From positions 3,009,511 to 3,073,510 of the forward strand of contig CP129490.1 in NCBI GenBank assembly GCA_030584085.1: a DNA stretch of 64,000 nucleotides, in the 5' to 3' direction. The stretch comes from Melioribacteraceae bacterium. GTDB lineage: Bacteria; Bacteroidota; Ignavibacteria; Ignavibacteriales; Melioribacteraceae. The notes under the pieces are model-generated. The model made no database searches and was not told the origin of the DNA. It was given only the letters and a program-made list of their open reading frames with translations. Shown piece by piece: positions 8,237 to 17,093 of the stretch; the stretch's first letter is position 1, and each line of letters begins with the position of its first letter. A program made the position numbers and the translations under genes.

Positions 8237-10186
8237 TTACTTGAGAAGCATCATTTTCTTTGTTTGAACGAGATTATCTGCTCTCAATTCATAGAAATAA
8301 ATACCGCTTGCCAAACTGGAAGCATTCCATTGAACAGTATGCTCGCCCATTTGAACAAATTTGTTATCAACTAAGTTTGCTACCAGCTGACCAAGAATAT
8401 TATATACTCTTAGTGATACTTGTGTAGCTTTAGGAGTTCTAAATTTAATTGTAGTTGATGGGTTAAACGGGTTTGGATAGTTTTGCAATAATTGGAAATC
8501 ATTAACTAATTCTTCGCGTCCACCATCATCACCAACACTTGAAATTGTAGAAACAAAATTCAACATTGCCCAATAATCTGCATTAGCTAAATTTGTAAAT
8601 CCTGGATCACCATTACCTAGAGGATCGCCCCAAGGATCGTTAGGAATATGAGGCTGCCATGTATAATATTGGTATGCATCTTCAAATTCATTGAATGCAG
8701 TTTCTGAACCGTTACTTCCACCAAGATTGAATGCTACTGAGGATTGGCTTGCAACATGGGGATTATAAATTGCCATTTCAACTGTCATTACTCCAGTTGC
8801 AAAATCAAGTGTAACTGCTGATCGACTGTAATCGTTTGCATCAAATACTCTTACAGTATCACCTTCAAATCTTTGATATTGATCCGGGATCCAAGATTCA
8901 TTACCATTGTTAAGAGTAACATCTTCACCAAGAATTAAATAATGATAAGGACCATCGGGAGCAGCGTAAATATTACCGTCATACCATCCCATCATATCAT
9001 TACCAATTCTGCTAGAAAGTGATACAAAAAGTTGATCGCCTTGCCATTGACCAGGGAAGAAGAGTCCGGTTGAATCGTTTACAAACTCGTCAATGTGGAT
9101 ATATGCATAAAGTGTATCCTTTGACCAAAGTAATTTTGCATAGTACTCATCAAACTCTGGTTCAACTAAAGATTCACGATAGTATTTGTTTGCCCAAATA
9201 TTATAACCTGTTCCGGAAATTAAATTAATATGAGCTGCATCACCCCATGCACCTTCATCAGCTACACCATCAATAATAACGGCACCAGAATCTGCCATCG
9301 GCACATCCATTGTTTGACGAATGATATCATCATCACCCGGTTCAAAATATAGAACTGCCCAATAGTCTGCATTTGCAAGGTTAGTAAAACCAGGATCGCC
9401 ATTACCTAGTGGATCGCCCCAAGGATCATTAGGAATATGAGGCTGCCATGTATAATATTGGTATGCATCTTCAAACTCGTCAAATGCAGTTTGTGATCCA
9501 TTACTACCACCTATGTTAAAGCCTATCTTACCTTGAGCATTAACGTTTGGATTATAGATAGCCATTTCCACAGCCCAAATACCTTCTTCTTCATTTATAA
9601 CTACAGCTGATCTGCTGATATCATTTGCATCAAATGATCTAACAGTATCACCTTCAAAACGTTGATATCTATCAGGAATCCATGATTCATTGCCCATGTT
9701 TAGGGTTACATCCTCACCTATAATTAAAAAATGATAAGGTCCATCGGGAGCGGCATAAACATTACCGTCATACCAACCCATCATGTTATCAGCCAACCTA
9801 TTGGATAAAGAAACGAAGAGTTGATCACCTTGCCATTGACCAGGGAAGAAGAGTCCAGTTGAATCATTAACAAATTCATCAATTACAACAAACACATATA
9901 ATGTGTCTTTACTCCATAACATGCGAGCAAAAAGTTGATCGAATTCAGGCTCTGCCAGAGATTCTCTGTAATACTTGTTTGCCCAGATATTGTAACCCGT
10001 ACCAGTCACAAGATCTGCTCTAGCAGCATTTGTCCACTCGGGTTCATCCATAAGACCGTCAATAGTAATTGCCCCGGAATCTGCTTTTGGAACTGTTACC
10101 ATTTCACGTACAATTTCTTGTGCACTTACAGAAATAGTAAGAATCAATAAAAGAAGCCAAACAACATGTAGTTTTAGTTTGACCAT
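8237..10186 (-). CDS. T9SS-sorted protein with two CBM9-like domains
   Basis: 649 residues: signal peptide (1-22), two nearly identical tandem units (about 29-287 and 292-550, period 263 residues) and a type A T9SS sorting domain from LLQNYPNPFNPSTTIKF to the end (KKMMLLK). Each unit starts like a DOMON/CBM9 sugar-binding module (ADSGAITIDGLMDEPEW, SKDTLYVFVVIDEF). It is thus probably exported by T9SS and surface-attached or released, binding a glycan for the nearby GH92 and TonB receptor. No catalytic domain is evident. A strong Shine-Dalgarno (AAGGAGGATG) precedes the ATG at 10186. Binding specificity is unknown. Confidence 0.75.
   Translation of the reverse strand: MVKLKLHVVWLLLLILTISVSAQEIVREMVTVPKADSGAITIDGLMDEPEWTNAARADLVTGTGYNIWANKYYRESLAEPEFDQLFARMLWSKDTLYVFVVIDEFVNDSTGLFFPGQWQGDQLFVSLSNRLADNMMGWYDGNVYAAPDGPYHFLIIGEDVTLNMGNESWIPDRYQRFEGDTVRSFDANDISRSAVVINEEEGIWAVEMAIYNPNVNAQGKIGFNIGGSNGSQTAFDEFEDAYQYYTWQPHIPNDPWGDPLGNGDPGFTNLANADYWAVLYFEPGDDDIIRQTMDVPMADSGAVIIDGVADEGAWGDAAHINLISGTGYNIWANKYYRESLVEPEFDEYYAKLLWSKDTLYAYIHIDEFVNDSTGLFFPGQWQGDQLFVSLSSRIGNDMMGWYDGNIYAAPDGPYHYLILGEDVTLNNGNESWIPDQYQRFEGDTVRVFDANDYSRSAVTLDFATGVMTVEMAIYNPHVASQSSVAFNLGGSNGSETAFNEFEDAYQYYTWQPHIPNDPWGDPLGNGDPGFTNLANADYWAMLNFVSTISSVGDDGGREELVNDFQLLQNYPNPFNPSTTIKFRTPKATQVSLRVYNILGQLVANLVDNKFVQMGEHTVQWNASSLASGIYFYELRADNLVQTKKMMLLK
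8537..9313 (-). repeat. Downstream copy of 789-bp tandem duplication in CBM9-like gene
   Basis: This segment encodes the second CBM9-like unit. The block around 8622 (GGATCGCCCCAAGGATC) recurs at 9411, an offset of 789 bp, and the similarity extends over the whole unit at DNA level, which points to a fairly recent internal duplication. Confidence 0.8.
9326..10102 (-). repeat. Upstream copy of 789-bp tandem duplication in CBM9-like gene
   Basis: This segment encodes the first CBM9-like unit; shared peptide landmarks with the other copy are YNIWANKYYRES and TGLFFPGQWQGDQLFVSLS. Differences are concentrated around the strand following SKDTLY (YVFVVIDEF against YAYIHIDEF). Confidence 0.8.
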
Positions 10187-10220
10187 ATGACATCCTCCTT
10201 TTTGTTAAAGCGATTAATTT

Positions 10221-10240
10221 TGTAGTTTTTTTGAACTACA
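10221..10240 (-). terminator. Short A/T-rich hairpin after FadL-like gene
   Basis: TGTAGTT and AACTACA form a 7-bp stem with a 6-nt loop, just after the stop of the FadL-like gene and before the CBM9-like gene. The stem is weak and the tail (AAAATTAAT) is not a clear T tract, so it may be an intercistronic processing signal and not a true terminator. Confidence 0.35.
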
Positions 10241-10245
10241 GTTTT

Positions 10246-11544
10246 CTAAAACTGATATTTCATATTCATACTTGGTACAAATGCATTTCCGTTATAATTC
10301 CCCGGATAAAAGAAATTCGAATTTTGATCAACCGTTCTTTCAATACCTGCCGCGTATGCAATGGCTAAATCCATGTATAGTTCTTCAAACCAAAAGCCCA
10401 CACCAAATGATAGCCAATGCTGATCGACCGCAGGATATAACATATTATATGTTGCTTCCGAAAAATGTGTTTGACTGTATCTATAACCAAATCTTAGAGT
10501 TACACTGCTGCTTGGGAAATATTCCAACCCAACTCCGAGGTTAAATGAGTTTTCATATTGTAATTGGAATTGCCCTGCTTTGTAACCAGAAATAGAATCA
10601 ACAGAAGAGAATCGATTATTCCATATTTCATTACCGAAGGAATAATTTTGTACAGATTGTGTTCCGCTCCACAAACTATAAAGAGCGTCAACGTTAAGTT
10701 TAAGATTATCACTTAGATTGTATAAAACACCAAGGCCAAACACCCACGGCAGTTCAAAATCAGTTGAAAGTGACGTTTTAGAAACCGTTGAATCTAAATC
10801 TGCCAACATTCTACTTTGTGCATCTCCTTCAAGTGAGGCACTGATTGTACTTTTTACATAAGCTCCTATTCGCAAATCAGTTGTTAAATCTGCTTGAATG
10901 CCGAGTGTGCCGCCAAACGTCCAAGCATCTGCACTATAGTCAACTTGATAACCACCTAAGCCAGCAACTGTTGCTTCCCAGTTCGGATCACCTTGATAAA
11001 AACCGGCTTTGTGTTTAATGTTAAGAATATTTACAGAAGCGCCTACGGAAATATTTCCGAAAGAAACAGCAGCCGATGGATTAATAGATGTAATTGAAAA
11101 ATCATTAAAGTGATCGAATGCTAAGACTGCAGAGTTGGAATCACCTTGGAAGAATTTTGCGAAAGGCCAGTTAACTCTGTATTGAACTGCATTGTTGTAA
11201 TCAACAGCAACCGTTACATCATCTGTTATTTTCCAGAAAGCACCAATGTTAAATCCTATATCATCATCTCTGAACGATCTAAAAAGGGTTTCATTAGTAT
11301 TCACATAATCTTGCTGCCCTAATCTTCCGAAAACAGAAAATTCAATAGCTCTTCCGTTTAATTGTGAAAGTCCTGCGGGATTAGTAGAAAGGCTTGAAAT
11401 TCCATCACTGCCAGCAGCATAAATTCCGTTTAATGACATCGACTTCGAACTAGAAACCGGGAAGAATGACGGAATGCCTGCAGTGATAGTTGTTCCAATT
11501 AGAAAAAGTAGCGTAATAAATATTTTGAATTTCTTAGAATTCAT
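10246..11544 (-). CDS. FadL/OmpP1-type outer-membrane transporter-like protein
   Basis: I place the start at the ATG at 11544 because GGAG lies 6 nt upstream; the frame opens four codons earlier at 11556. The protein has about 432 residues with a signal peptide ending near TTITAG, an N-terminal segment SLNGIYAAGSDGISSLSTNPAGLSQLNG (glycine/asparagine-proline motif typical of the FadL hatch; shown here only as landmarks) and a C-terminus MNMKYQF typical of a barrel. FadL-type barrels admit hydrophobic or small substrates across the outer membrane. Its place between a lipoprotein and a CBM9-like gene suggests a part in uptake of the locus substrate, which is inference. Confidence 0.75.
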   Translation of the reverse strand: MNSKKFKIFITLLFLIGTTITAGIPSFFPVSSSKSMSLNGIYAAGSDGISSLSTNPAGLSQLNGRAIEFSVFGRLGQQDYVNTNETLFRSFRDDDIGFNIGAFWKITDDVTVAVDYNNAVQYRVNWPFAKFFQGDSNSAVLAFDHFNDFSITSINPSAAVSFGNISVGASVNILNIKHKAGFYQGDPNWEATVAGLGGYQVDYSADAWTFGGTLGIQADLTTDLRIGAYVKSTISASLEGDAQSRMLADLDSTVSKTSLSTDFELPWVFGLGVLYNLSDNLKLNVDALYSLWSGTQSVQNYSFGNEIWNNRFSSVDSISGYKAGQFQLQYENSFNLGVGLEYFPSSSVTLRFGYRYSQTHFSEATYNMLYPAVDQHWLSFGVGFWFEELYMDLAIAYAAGIERTVDQNSNFFYPGNYNGNAFVPSMNMKYQF

Positions 11545-11570
11545 AATTAACTCCAAGTTTCGTAAACTTT

Positions 11571-12524
11571 TTATCTTACATTAAATGTTGCGTATGCATA
11601 TCCCTGTTCAAAACGAAGTCTGCCTTCGCCTCCCCAAAGATTATTTGCTATCCATATGTAGTAAGTTTTATTTCTTTCAAGTCCGGTTTGATCAAATGGT
11701 ACAAATGCGAATGTACCAGCAAGAGAATCCCCAACATTTAAAGGAGCTGAGATTACGTTCTCTTTACCATAAACAGTTGAGCCATTATCCAATGATTCGG
11801 AATAAACTTCCCAGACAGTTCCGCCTGGAGAGTATTGATTACCTTCCGCAATACCAATAACTGAAATCAATGAATCAGTAACACCCGATTGTGTTATTGT
11901 CCATTCGATTATTGGTCTGTTACTTCTGGTTTCTTTAACAGAGATTACACCTAATTGACCGAAAGTACTTAATCCTTCTATATTGATAAATACATCGAGT
12001 CGTTGAGCAAAAGAAGTAAAAATTGTTGATGAGATGTAAACTGAATCTTGTCCGGAAATTATTTGTCCTTCTTCAAGACCCGGATCAGCGACAAAAGCTT
12101 TTCCGACTTCCGAAGAGACCTGATCCCACGCATTTTGTTTCATAACAAAGAAATGATAATCTTCATCTTCGTTTAGGCTGTCTAAAACAGTACCACCAAA
12201 TTGAGTGGTTAAATCTTGAGCACCTGATGGAAGTTCACCAAACTTAACCGGAAATTTTAGATTATTTCCTTCGGTGGAGATTAGCCAAACGAGCGAAGTA
12301 TCCAGTGCGGCTTTAGTACCACGGTTAACCCCTAAGATTGAAGCATACCCTCCTACCCAAGTAATTTTTGGATTAAATGATTCAGCTTCAATTACAATGT
12401 TCGACATTGCCGGAGAACCGACATACGGCGCCAATCCGGAATCATCTTCAGAACAAGTAATAAAAGAGATTGAAATAATCACCAAAATAAAAAGTGTTGC
12501 GAATTGTTTAATGAAATTTTTCAT
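11571..12524 (-). CDS. Predicted lipoprotein of unknown function
   Basis: 317 residues with a lipoprotein signal (hydrophobic LFILVIISISF followed by the lipobox ITCS, Cys at residue 24). The rest looks like beta-sandwich modules: EAESFNPKITWVGG and a second half with ISVKETRSNRPIIEWTIT, reminiscent of fibronectin III folds but not assignable by eye. It sits between the GWxTD gene and the FadL-like gene, all in one direction, so it may be a surface-facing sugar-binding or scaffolding lipoprotein of the uptake locus. No catalytic motif is visible. I cannot name a family. Confidence 0.6.
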   Translation of the reverse strand: MKNFIKQFATLFILVIISISFITCSEDDSGLAPYVGSPAMSNIVIEAESFNPKITWVGGYASILGVNRGTKAALDTSLVWLISTEGNNLKFPVKFGELPSGAQDLTTQFGGTVLDSLNEDEDYHFFVMKQNAWDQVSSEVGKAFVADPGLEEGQIISGQDSVYISSTIFTSFAQRLDVFINIEGLSTFGQLGVISVKETRSNRPIIEWTITQSGVTDSLISVIGIAEGNQYSPGGTVWEVYSESLDNGSTVYGKENVISAPLNVGDSLAGTFAFVPFDQTGLERNKTYYIWIANNLWGGEGRLRFEQGYAYATFNVR

Positions 12525-12559
12525 TTCTTACTTCTCGTCTTTTTTGAGAAAGATTGTTA

Positions 12560-13909
12560 TTACATTCTATTTAATTCTTCTTTCCAATAAGGATTATTTA
12601 TTTCGTCTTCCTTAGTTGAATGAAGAAGTGTATACCTGCCATCGCTTCTTAAATCTCCAAAAACATATATATAATTTCTGCGTGCTTGGTATTCCCAAAT
12701 TTCATAAGGTGAAGTTGATTGTTGAGAGGCAAATCTCTGTATGTTATCTGGCATACCATATTTAATTAAGATTTTACCGCGATCAGTTTTCCAACCGTCA
12801 ATTCCGCCCCAACTGAAATTCTTATTAGCATATTGATACCGCTGAACTACTCTATTGAATAATTCATTTTCATCGGTAAAAGGATGTGGGTCGTTTTGAC
12901 GCCAAAATTCTATTAGATATTTAGCTTTTGCGGTCAAATTTAGATTTTCATATGTCTGATAGTTTCTTTCGGTTGAAATCAAACGGATAATCTCACCAAA
13001 CATGTCAGCTTGCTCTCTGGTTAAAAGAGGTTCTTTTTTAAGATAGTCTAATTGAATTACTTCGAACTCTCTGCTTGATTCAGCAACTACAGTCTCATTA
13101 TGGCTAAGCTTTACAACCAGAGTATAAATACCGGACGCAACAACAGAAACGTTTAAACCGTTTGGGACACCGACTGTTACGCCCGATAATTTAATGGTCT
13201 TTCCTTCGAAAGACCTTAGGGAGGTACCGTTTTTTTCAAGAATTTCATATGATATTTGGAATTCTTTTTCTAAATCATCATCTGCACCGTAAATTTCATA
13301 ATAGAAGTAAAGAATAGGATTAAGCAAGCCATATCTTCTTGATGGGTTCGGAATAACGGAAACCGATCCTTTATCAAAAATTCCAGCTCCGTCAGCATCA
13401 GGAATAAATTCCGATGCAAATTCAATTTCACTTATAAATATTTTTCTATCTGAATTAAGTGCGGCACTAAACTCTCTTCTAGCTGTTCCTAGCTTTCCGG
13501 TAATGTTATCTTTAACTTCTAATTCTAAATAATATTTGCCTGCATCCAGATTTCGTGACCATTGATCATGGACAATTGATGTCTCAATTAATTCAGAATC
13601 AAGACCGACATGTACTTCTGTATTCCAGCTTTCTTTATTAATGATTTCTCTTTGTGAATTTTTAATTACAGAACTTATAGTAAGATCAGCGTACATCGAA
13701 TTATTTTTAGGTGCTAATTTGAGTTGATCCGTATAAATCACAAGGTAAAATTCTTGATAAATTTTACCCTGATTAAAAAATGATGCATCATCAACATAAA
13801 ACTGAATATCACCGCCGCTATTTGTAGGTAAATCTTGCTGTGCTGCACAAATTAGCGCAATCGTTTGCGTAATTATTAAAAGTAAACCATATTTAGTGAT
13901 TTTTTTCAC
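12560..13909 (-). CDS. GWxTD domain-containing secreted protein
   Basis: A long open frame begins inside the permease gene, but the sensible start is a GTG at 13909, 2 bp after the permease stop; it gives a signal peptide (KKITKYGLLLIITQTIALICAAQ) and a 449-residue protein. The C-terminal region carries the signature GGIDGWKTDRGKILIKYGMPD (about residues 385-405) that names the GWxTD family, widespread in Bacteroidota-related phyla and of unknown biochemical function. The middle part looks like beta-sandwich. It follows the sugar ABC permeases directly, so it may act in the periplasm on the same substrate. A LacI-operator-like sequence lies inside the signal peptide codons (13855-13870). Confidence 0.75.
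   Translation of the reverse strand: MKKITKYGLLLIITQTIALICAAQQDLPTNSGGDIQFYVDDASFFNQGKIYQEFYLVIYTDQLKLAPKNNSMYADLTISSVIKNSQREIINKESWNTEVHVGLDSELIETSIVHDQWSRNLDAGKYYLELEVKDNITGKLGTARREFSAALNSDRKIFISEIEFASEFIPDADGAGIFDKGSVSVIPNPSRRYGLLNPILYFYYEIYGADDDLEKEFQISYEILEKNGTSLRSFEGKTIKLSGVTVGVPNGLNVSVVASGIYTLVVKLSHNETVVAESSREFEVIQLDYLKKEPLLTREQADMFGEIIRLISTERNYQTYENLNLTAKAKYLIEFWRQNDPHPFTDENELFNRVVQRYQYANKNFSWGGIDGWKTDRGKILIKYGMPDNIQRFASQQSTSPYEIWEYQARRNYIYVFGDLRSDGRYTLLHSTKEDEINNPYWKEELNRM
13855..13870 (-). promoter_or_regulatory. Intragenic LacI-operator-like sequence
   Basis: On the minus strand it reads ACGCAAACGATTGCGC, almost a perfect dyad around a central CG, which is the typical form of LacI/PurR-family operators. 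Twelve bases (AAACGATTGCGC) are identical to the site in front of the binding-protein gene. It lies within the first codons of the GWxTD gene, so it may be a real internal operator or chance codon use. Confidence 0.4.
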
Positions 13910-13911
13910 TT

Positions 13912-14748
13912 TTACTCTTTCAACCCACTTAAAGTGATACCCTGTATAAAGTATTTTTGCGCAAAAAAGAAGACAATTAGTATTGGTAATACTGCAGTTA
14001 CTGAACCAGCCATCAATAAATCCCACTGGGTCAGATACCTGTCACGGAAGATTGCTAATCCGAGTTGTACGGTCTGCATATCTTCGGAATTTAGAACTAT
14101 CAATGCCCATATAAAATCGTTGAAGACACCCATAAAAGTAAAAATTGCAAGTGTAGCGAGTGCAGGTTTTGCTAACGGTACAATAATTTTCCATAACACT
14201 TGTAATTTAGTTGCTCCATCTATAAATGCGGCTTCTTCTAGTTCTTTTGGAATTGTGATAAAAAATTGTCTTAATAAAAATGTACCAAAAGCCGAAGCCA
14301 ATCCGGGAACAATTAATGCGTAATAAGTATCAATCCAACCTAACCAATAGAGCACTAGAAATGATGGAATCATAGTTACGTTGTAAGGAATCATCATTGT
14401 TCCCAAGAATAAATAGAATAAAATATTTCTTCCCGGGAATTGCATTCTTGCAAAAGCAAACGCTGCCATTGAGCAAGTAATTAATTGTCCGAGTGTAACC
14501 GTAAACGCAACAAATAGACTATTAAAATAGTATCTGCCAAAAGGAGCTGCTTCGAATGCTAACTTGTAATTCTCGAATTTAAATTCTGAGGGGAAAAACT
14601 GCGGAGGATACACAAAAATTTCACTCATATCTTTAAGTGAAGTGAGTATCATCCAAATGAATGGCACAAGTGTAACAAAAGCCAATGCATAGATCACTAT
14701 ATGCTTTATAATTGATTTCGATAATTTTAATATCTTCAATTGATTCAT
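13912..14748 (-). CDS. Sugar ABC transporter permease, MalG/CUT1 type
   Basis: I start it at the ATG at 14748, which overlaps the stop of the upstream permease (TGATG); the frame also opens one codon earlier with TTG. The protein has 278 residues and six predicted membrane helices. The cytoplasmic loop that docks on the ATPase is clear: EEAAFIDGATKLQVLWKIIVP, the EAA motif of CUT1 permeases. It pairs with the MalF-like permease and the binding lipoprotein. No ATPase gene is encoded in this locus, so the importer must share one from elsewhere. Confidence 0.9.
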   Translation of the reverse strand: MNQLKILKLSKSIIKHIVIYALAFVTLVPFIWMILTSLKDMSEIFVYPPQFFPSEFKFENYKLAFEAAPFGRYYFNSLFVAFTVTLGQLITCSMAAFAFARMQFPGRNILFYLFLGTMMIPYNVTMIPSFLVLYWLGWIDTYYALIVPGLASAFGTFLLRQFFITIPKELEEAAFIDGATKLQVLWKIIVPLAKPALATLAIFTFMGVFNDFIWALIVLNSEDMQTVQLGLAIFRDRYLTQWDLLMAGSVTAVLPILIVFFFAQKYFIQGITLSGLKE

Positions 14749-15677
14749 CAAAACGCTCCGTGAACACGGTTTTTCATATATCTAACTTGAAGCATTGTTA
14801 ATGCTATTAACACAATAAATAATATATATGCCGCGGCTGATGCGTATCCCATTTCAAAATATTTGAATGCGTATTCGTAGACAAAGAATACAAACACTTT
14901 CGTGCTTCCAAGCGGTCCGCCCGATGTAAGAACATAAACCAAATCAAATACTTGAAATGAGCTGATCATAGACATAATCATAATAAAGAATGTGGTTGGC
15001 GCAAGCATAGGTAAAGTTATTTTCCAAAATTTATCCCACTTACCGGCACCATCTATATCTGCAGCTTCATAATAAGTTTCAGGAATACCCTGTAAACCGG
15101 CAGAAAATAGAACCATGTTTATACCGAAAGTTTTCCAAACTCCCATAATAATTAATGCAAACATTGCGGCAGTTTCATCATTTAACCAATTGATTGAATC
15201 GATACCAAAAAAACTAATTCCATAATTTAACAAGCCATAGTTCGGATCATAAATCCATCGCCAAATAACTGCTGCTGCAACAGGGGAAATAATTACAGGT
15301 GCAAAAAATGCTGTTCGTAAAAATTTCTTTCCCTTTATATGTTTATTTAATGCCATTGCGACCAATAGGGCTACAATCATATTTAAGGGAACGGTTCCAA
15401 ATGTGAAAACAGCGGTGTTTTTAAGCACGCTCCAAAATTCTTGGCTATCGAACATTCTTTTGTAATTCTCTAATCCGACAAATGTCGCTTCATTACTGAA
15501 CATATTCCATTCGTGAAAACTGAGGTAGAATGAAAAGATAACAGGGAATAAAATAAATGTTATAAAAATCACGAGCGTCGGAGATAGAAATAGAATTGCT
15601 CCTAACGTATCATCCTTTCTTTTCCAAGGTAATCTTGATTGCTTTTTTGCTTTAATATCAGTGGAAGAATTTTTCAT
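14748..15677 (-). CDS. Sugar ABC transporter permease, MalF/CUT1 type
   Basis: 309 residues, six predicted helices, starting after a basic cytoplasmic N-terminus (KAKKQSRLPWKRKDD). It has the EAA loop YYEAADIDGAGKWDKFWKITLP typical of MalF/UgpA-like permeases, with LGSTKVFVFFVYEYAF near the end. It lacks the large periplasmic domain of E. coli MalF, so it is the short, UgpA-like form. It forms the heterodimeric channel with the downstream MalG-like protein and is 11 bp from the binding-protein gene upstream. Substrate is unknown; the locus context suggests a mannose-containing or other oligosaccharide. Confidence 0.9.
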   Translation of the reverse strand: MKNSSTDIKAKKQSRLPWKRKDDTLGAILFLSPTLVIFITFILFPVIFSFYLSFHEWNMFSNEATFVGLENYKRMFDSQEFWSVLKNTAVFTFGTVPLNMIVALLVAMALNKHIKGKKFLRTAFFAPVIISPVAAAVIWRWIYDPNYGLLNYGISFFGIDSINWLNDETAAMFALIIMGVWKTFGINMVLFSAGLQGIPETYYEAADIDGAGKWDKFWKITLPMLAPTTFFIMIMSMISSFQVFDLVYVLTSGGPLGSTKVFVFFVYEYAFKYFEMGYASAAAYILFIVLIALTMLQVRYMKNRVHGAF

Positions 15678-15688
15678 TACCCGTCAAA

Positions 15689-17050
15689 TTAGTTTTTATG
15701 TTTTGCGTTAGCTGCATCCAATACTTTATTAGAAAGTTCTGCTCCTTCATTAAGGGCTTTGCGTACATCTTGTTTACCAACAGTTGCTTTCTCAATTGCA
15801 TCAGCCATGTGTCTCATAATTTCCATTCCGCCGTAATCGATAGGTCTTTCGGCCTGACCATATTCCATCTCATCAACAAATACTTTGAAGTTTGGATTTT
15901 CTTCCAAATATTTCTGAAATTCCGGGACTTCCAACACGGCTCTTCTAATTGGAAGATATCCTGAAGTCATTGCCCATTTTGCTTGAACTTCCGGTTCAAT
16001 AATCCATTTAAGAAACGCCCAAGCTTCATCTGGATTTTCACTTTGTTTAAAGATCGCCAGATATTCACCTCCGACTATTGTTGCTCTTTTTTCCGGTCCG
16101 GCAGGAAGAGGAGCAAATCCCCAATCCATATTTTTCAATATTTCATTATAACGAGGTAAATTCCAAGGTCCATCCATCGCCATTGCTAAATTCTTTGAAG
16201 CAAATGCCACATCATAATCAGGTGTAAAAACATCGAGTCTTAACTTCTGGTAAATATCTTTCCATAGTTGGAGAGCTTGGACTCCTGCTTCTTCATGGTA
16301 CATAACATGAGTTTGCTCCAAATCAATTTTATATCCGCCCGCTTGCCATAAGAAAGGATGAAATTGCCAAACCATCCACGAACTTAATGGTCCCGCTGCA
16401 GGGAATACAGGTAAGAATAAACCGACTTGTTCAAATTTTCCGTCGCCATTTTTGTCAAAAGTCAGTTTCTCAGCATACTCTTGCAATTCCTCCCAATTTT
16501 TAGGTGGATGATTTGGATCTAGGCCAGCTGCTCGAAACATATCTTTATTATATAGCAGTGCTAAATTTGTTGCTTCCATTGGTATAGTATAAAGAGTTCC
16601 TCTCCATGAAGCATACTGAAGCAAAGCCGGATAAATATCTTCCAAAGTTCCCTCTTCCAGACCGTTCTCCCCGTCTATGAAATGATCCATTTTATAGATA
16701 GCGTTGGCTTCAACCAAATCTTCAATAAAATGGGCATGAAGCCAAGAAATATCCGGTGCGGTTTTACTTTGAATAGAAGTAATCAGTTTTTGCACCAGTG
16801 CGTCACCCGTTGGGATGTACTGTGCTTTTACTTTGATATTTGGATGAGTTGATTCAAAATCTGCAATGAGTGCATTAAGTGCCGGGACTGTTGATGAAAC
16901 AAAACTATGCCAAAAAACAATTTCTTTAGTTTCTCCATCAGTACCGCTACTGCCTTCACCACAACTTGAGAATAATAAAGACAAACCAATTAGAATTACA
17001 ATAAACTTAACTACATTTTTCAATTTGACTCTCGCTAATTTATTTACCAT
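15689..17050 (-). CDS. Sugar ABC transporter substrate-binding lipoprotein
   Basis: 453 residues with a lipoprotein signal (LSLLFSSC, Cys near residue 30) and a family 1 extracellular solute-binding fold: EIVFWHSF near the start, VKAQYIPTGDALVQKL, KTAPDISWLHA, and the domain-crossing AMAMDGPWNLPRYNEIL. It captures the sugar in the periplasm and hands it to the two permeases. The ATG at 17050 gives a long N-terminal segment; a TTG at 17023 would give a more usual signal peptide. An operator-like sequence lies 7-27 nt upstream of the ATG, so it would overlap the ribosome site unless the later start or a very short leader is used. Confidence 0.9.
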   Translation of the reverse strand: MVNKLARVKLKNVVKFIVILIGLSLLFSSCGEGSSGTDGETKEIVFWHSFVSSTVPALNALIADFESTHPNIKVKAQYIPTGDALVQKLITSIQSKTAPDISWLHAHFIEDLVEANAIYKMDHFIDGENGLEEGTLEDIYPALLQYASWRGTLYTIPMEATNLALLYNKDMFRAAGLDPNHPPKNWEELQEYAEKLTFDKNGDGKFEQVGLFLPVFPAAGPLSSWMVWQFHPFLWQAGGYKIDLEQTHVMYHEEAGVQALQLWKDIYQKLRLDVFTPDYDVAFASKNLAMAMDGPWNLPRYNEILKNMDWGFAPLPAGPEKRATIVGGEYLAIFKQSENPDEAWAFLKWIIEPEVQAKWAMTSGYLPIRRAVLEVPEFQKYLEENPNFKVFVDEMEYGQAERPIDYGGMEIMRHMADAIEKATVGKQDVRKALNEGAELSNKVLDAANAKHKN

Positions 17051-17056
17051 TAAAAT

Positions 17057-17077
17057 TTGTACAAACGATTGCGCAAA
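17057..17077 (-). promoter_or_regulatory. Putative LacI-family operator before the binding-protein gene
   Basis: On the plus strand the core is TTGTACAAACGATTGCGC (17057-17074). It matches the site in the regulator's own leader at 14 of 18 positions and contains overlapping palindromes (TTTGTACAAA, TTGCGCAA). It lies in the 43-bp gap between the regulator stop and the binding-protein start, as expected for repression of the transport operon. Confidence 0.6.
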
Positions 17078-17093
17078 TTTGCATATTTTTTTA

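Noticed and set aside
13910-14026. Longer GWxTD reading frame beginning inside the MalG-like gene
   Set aside because: The GTG at 13909 gives a proper signal peptide directly after the permease stop; the extra 39 residues are out-of-frame permease sequence.
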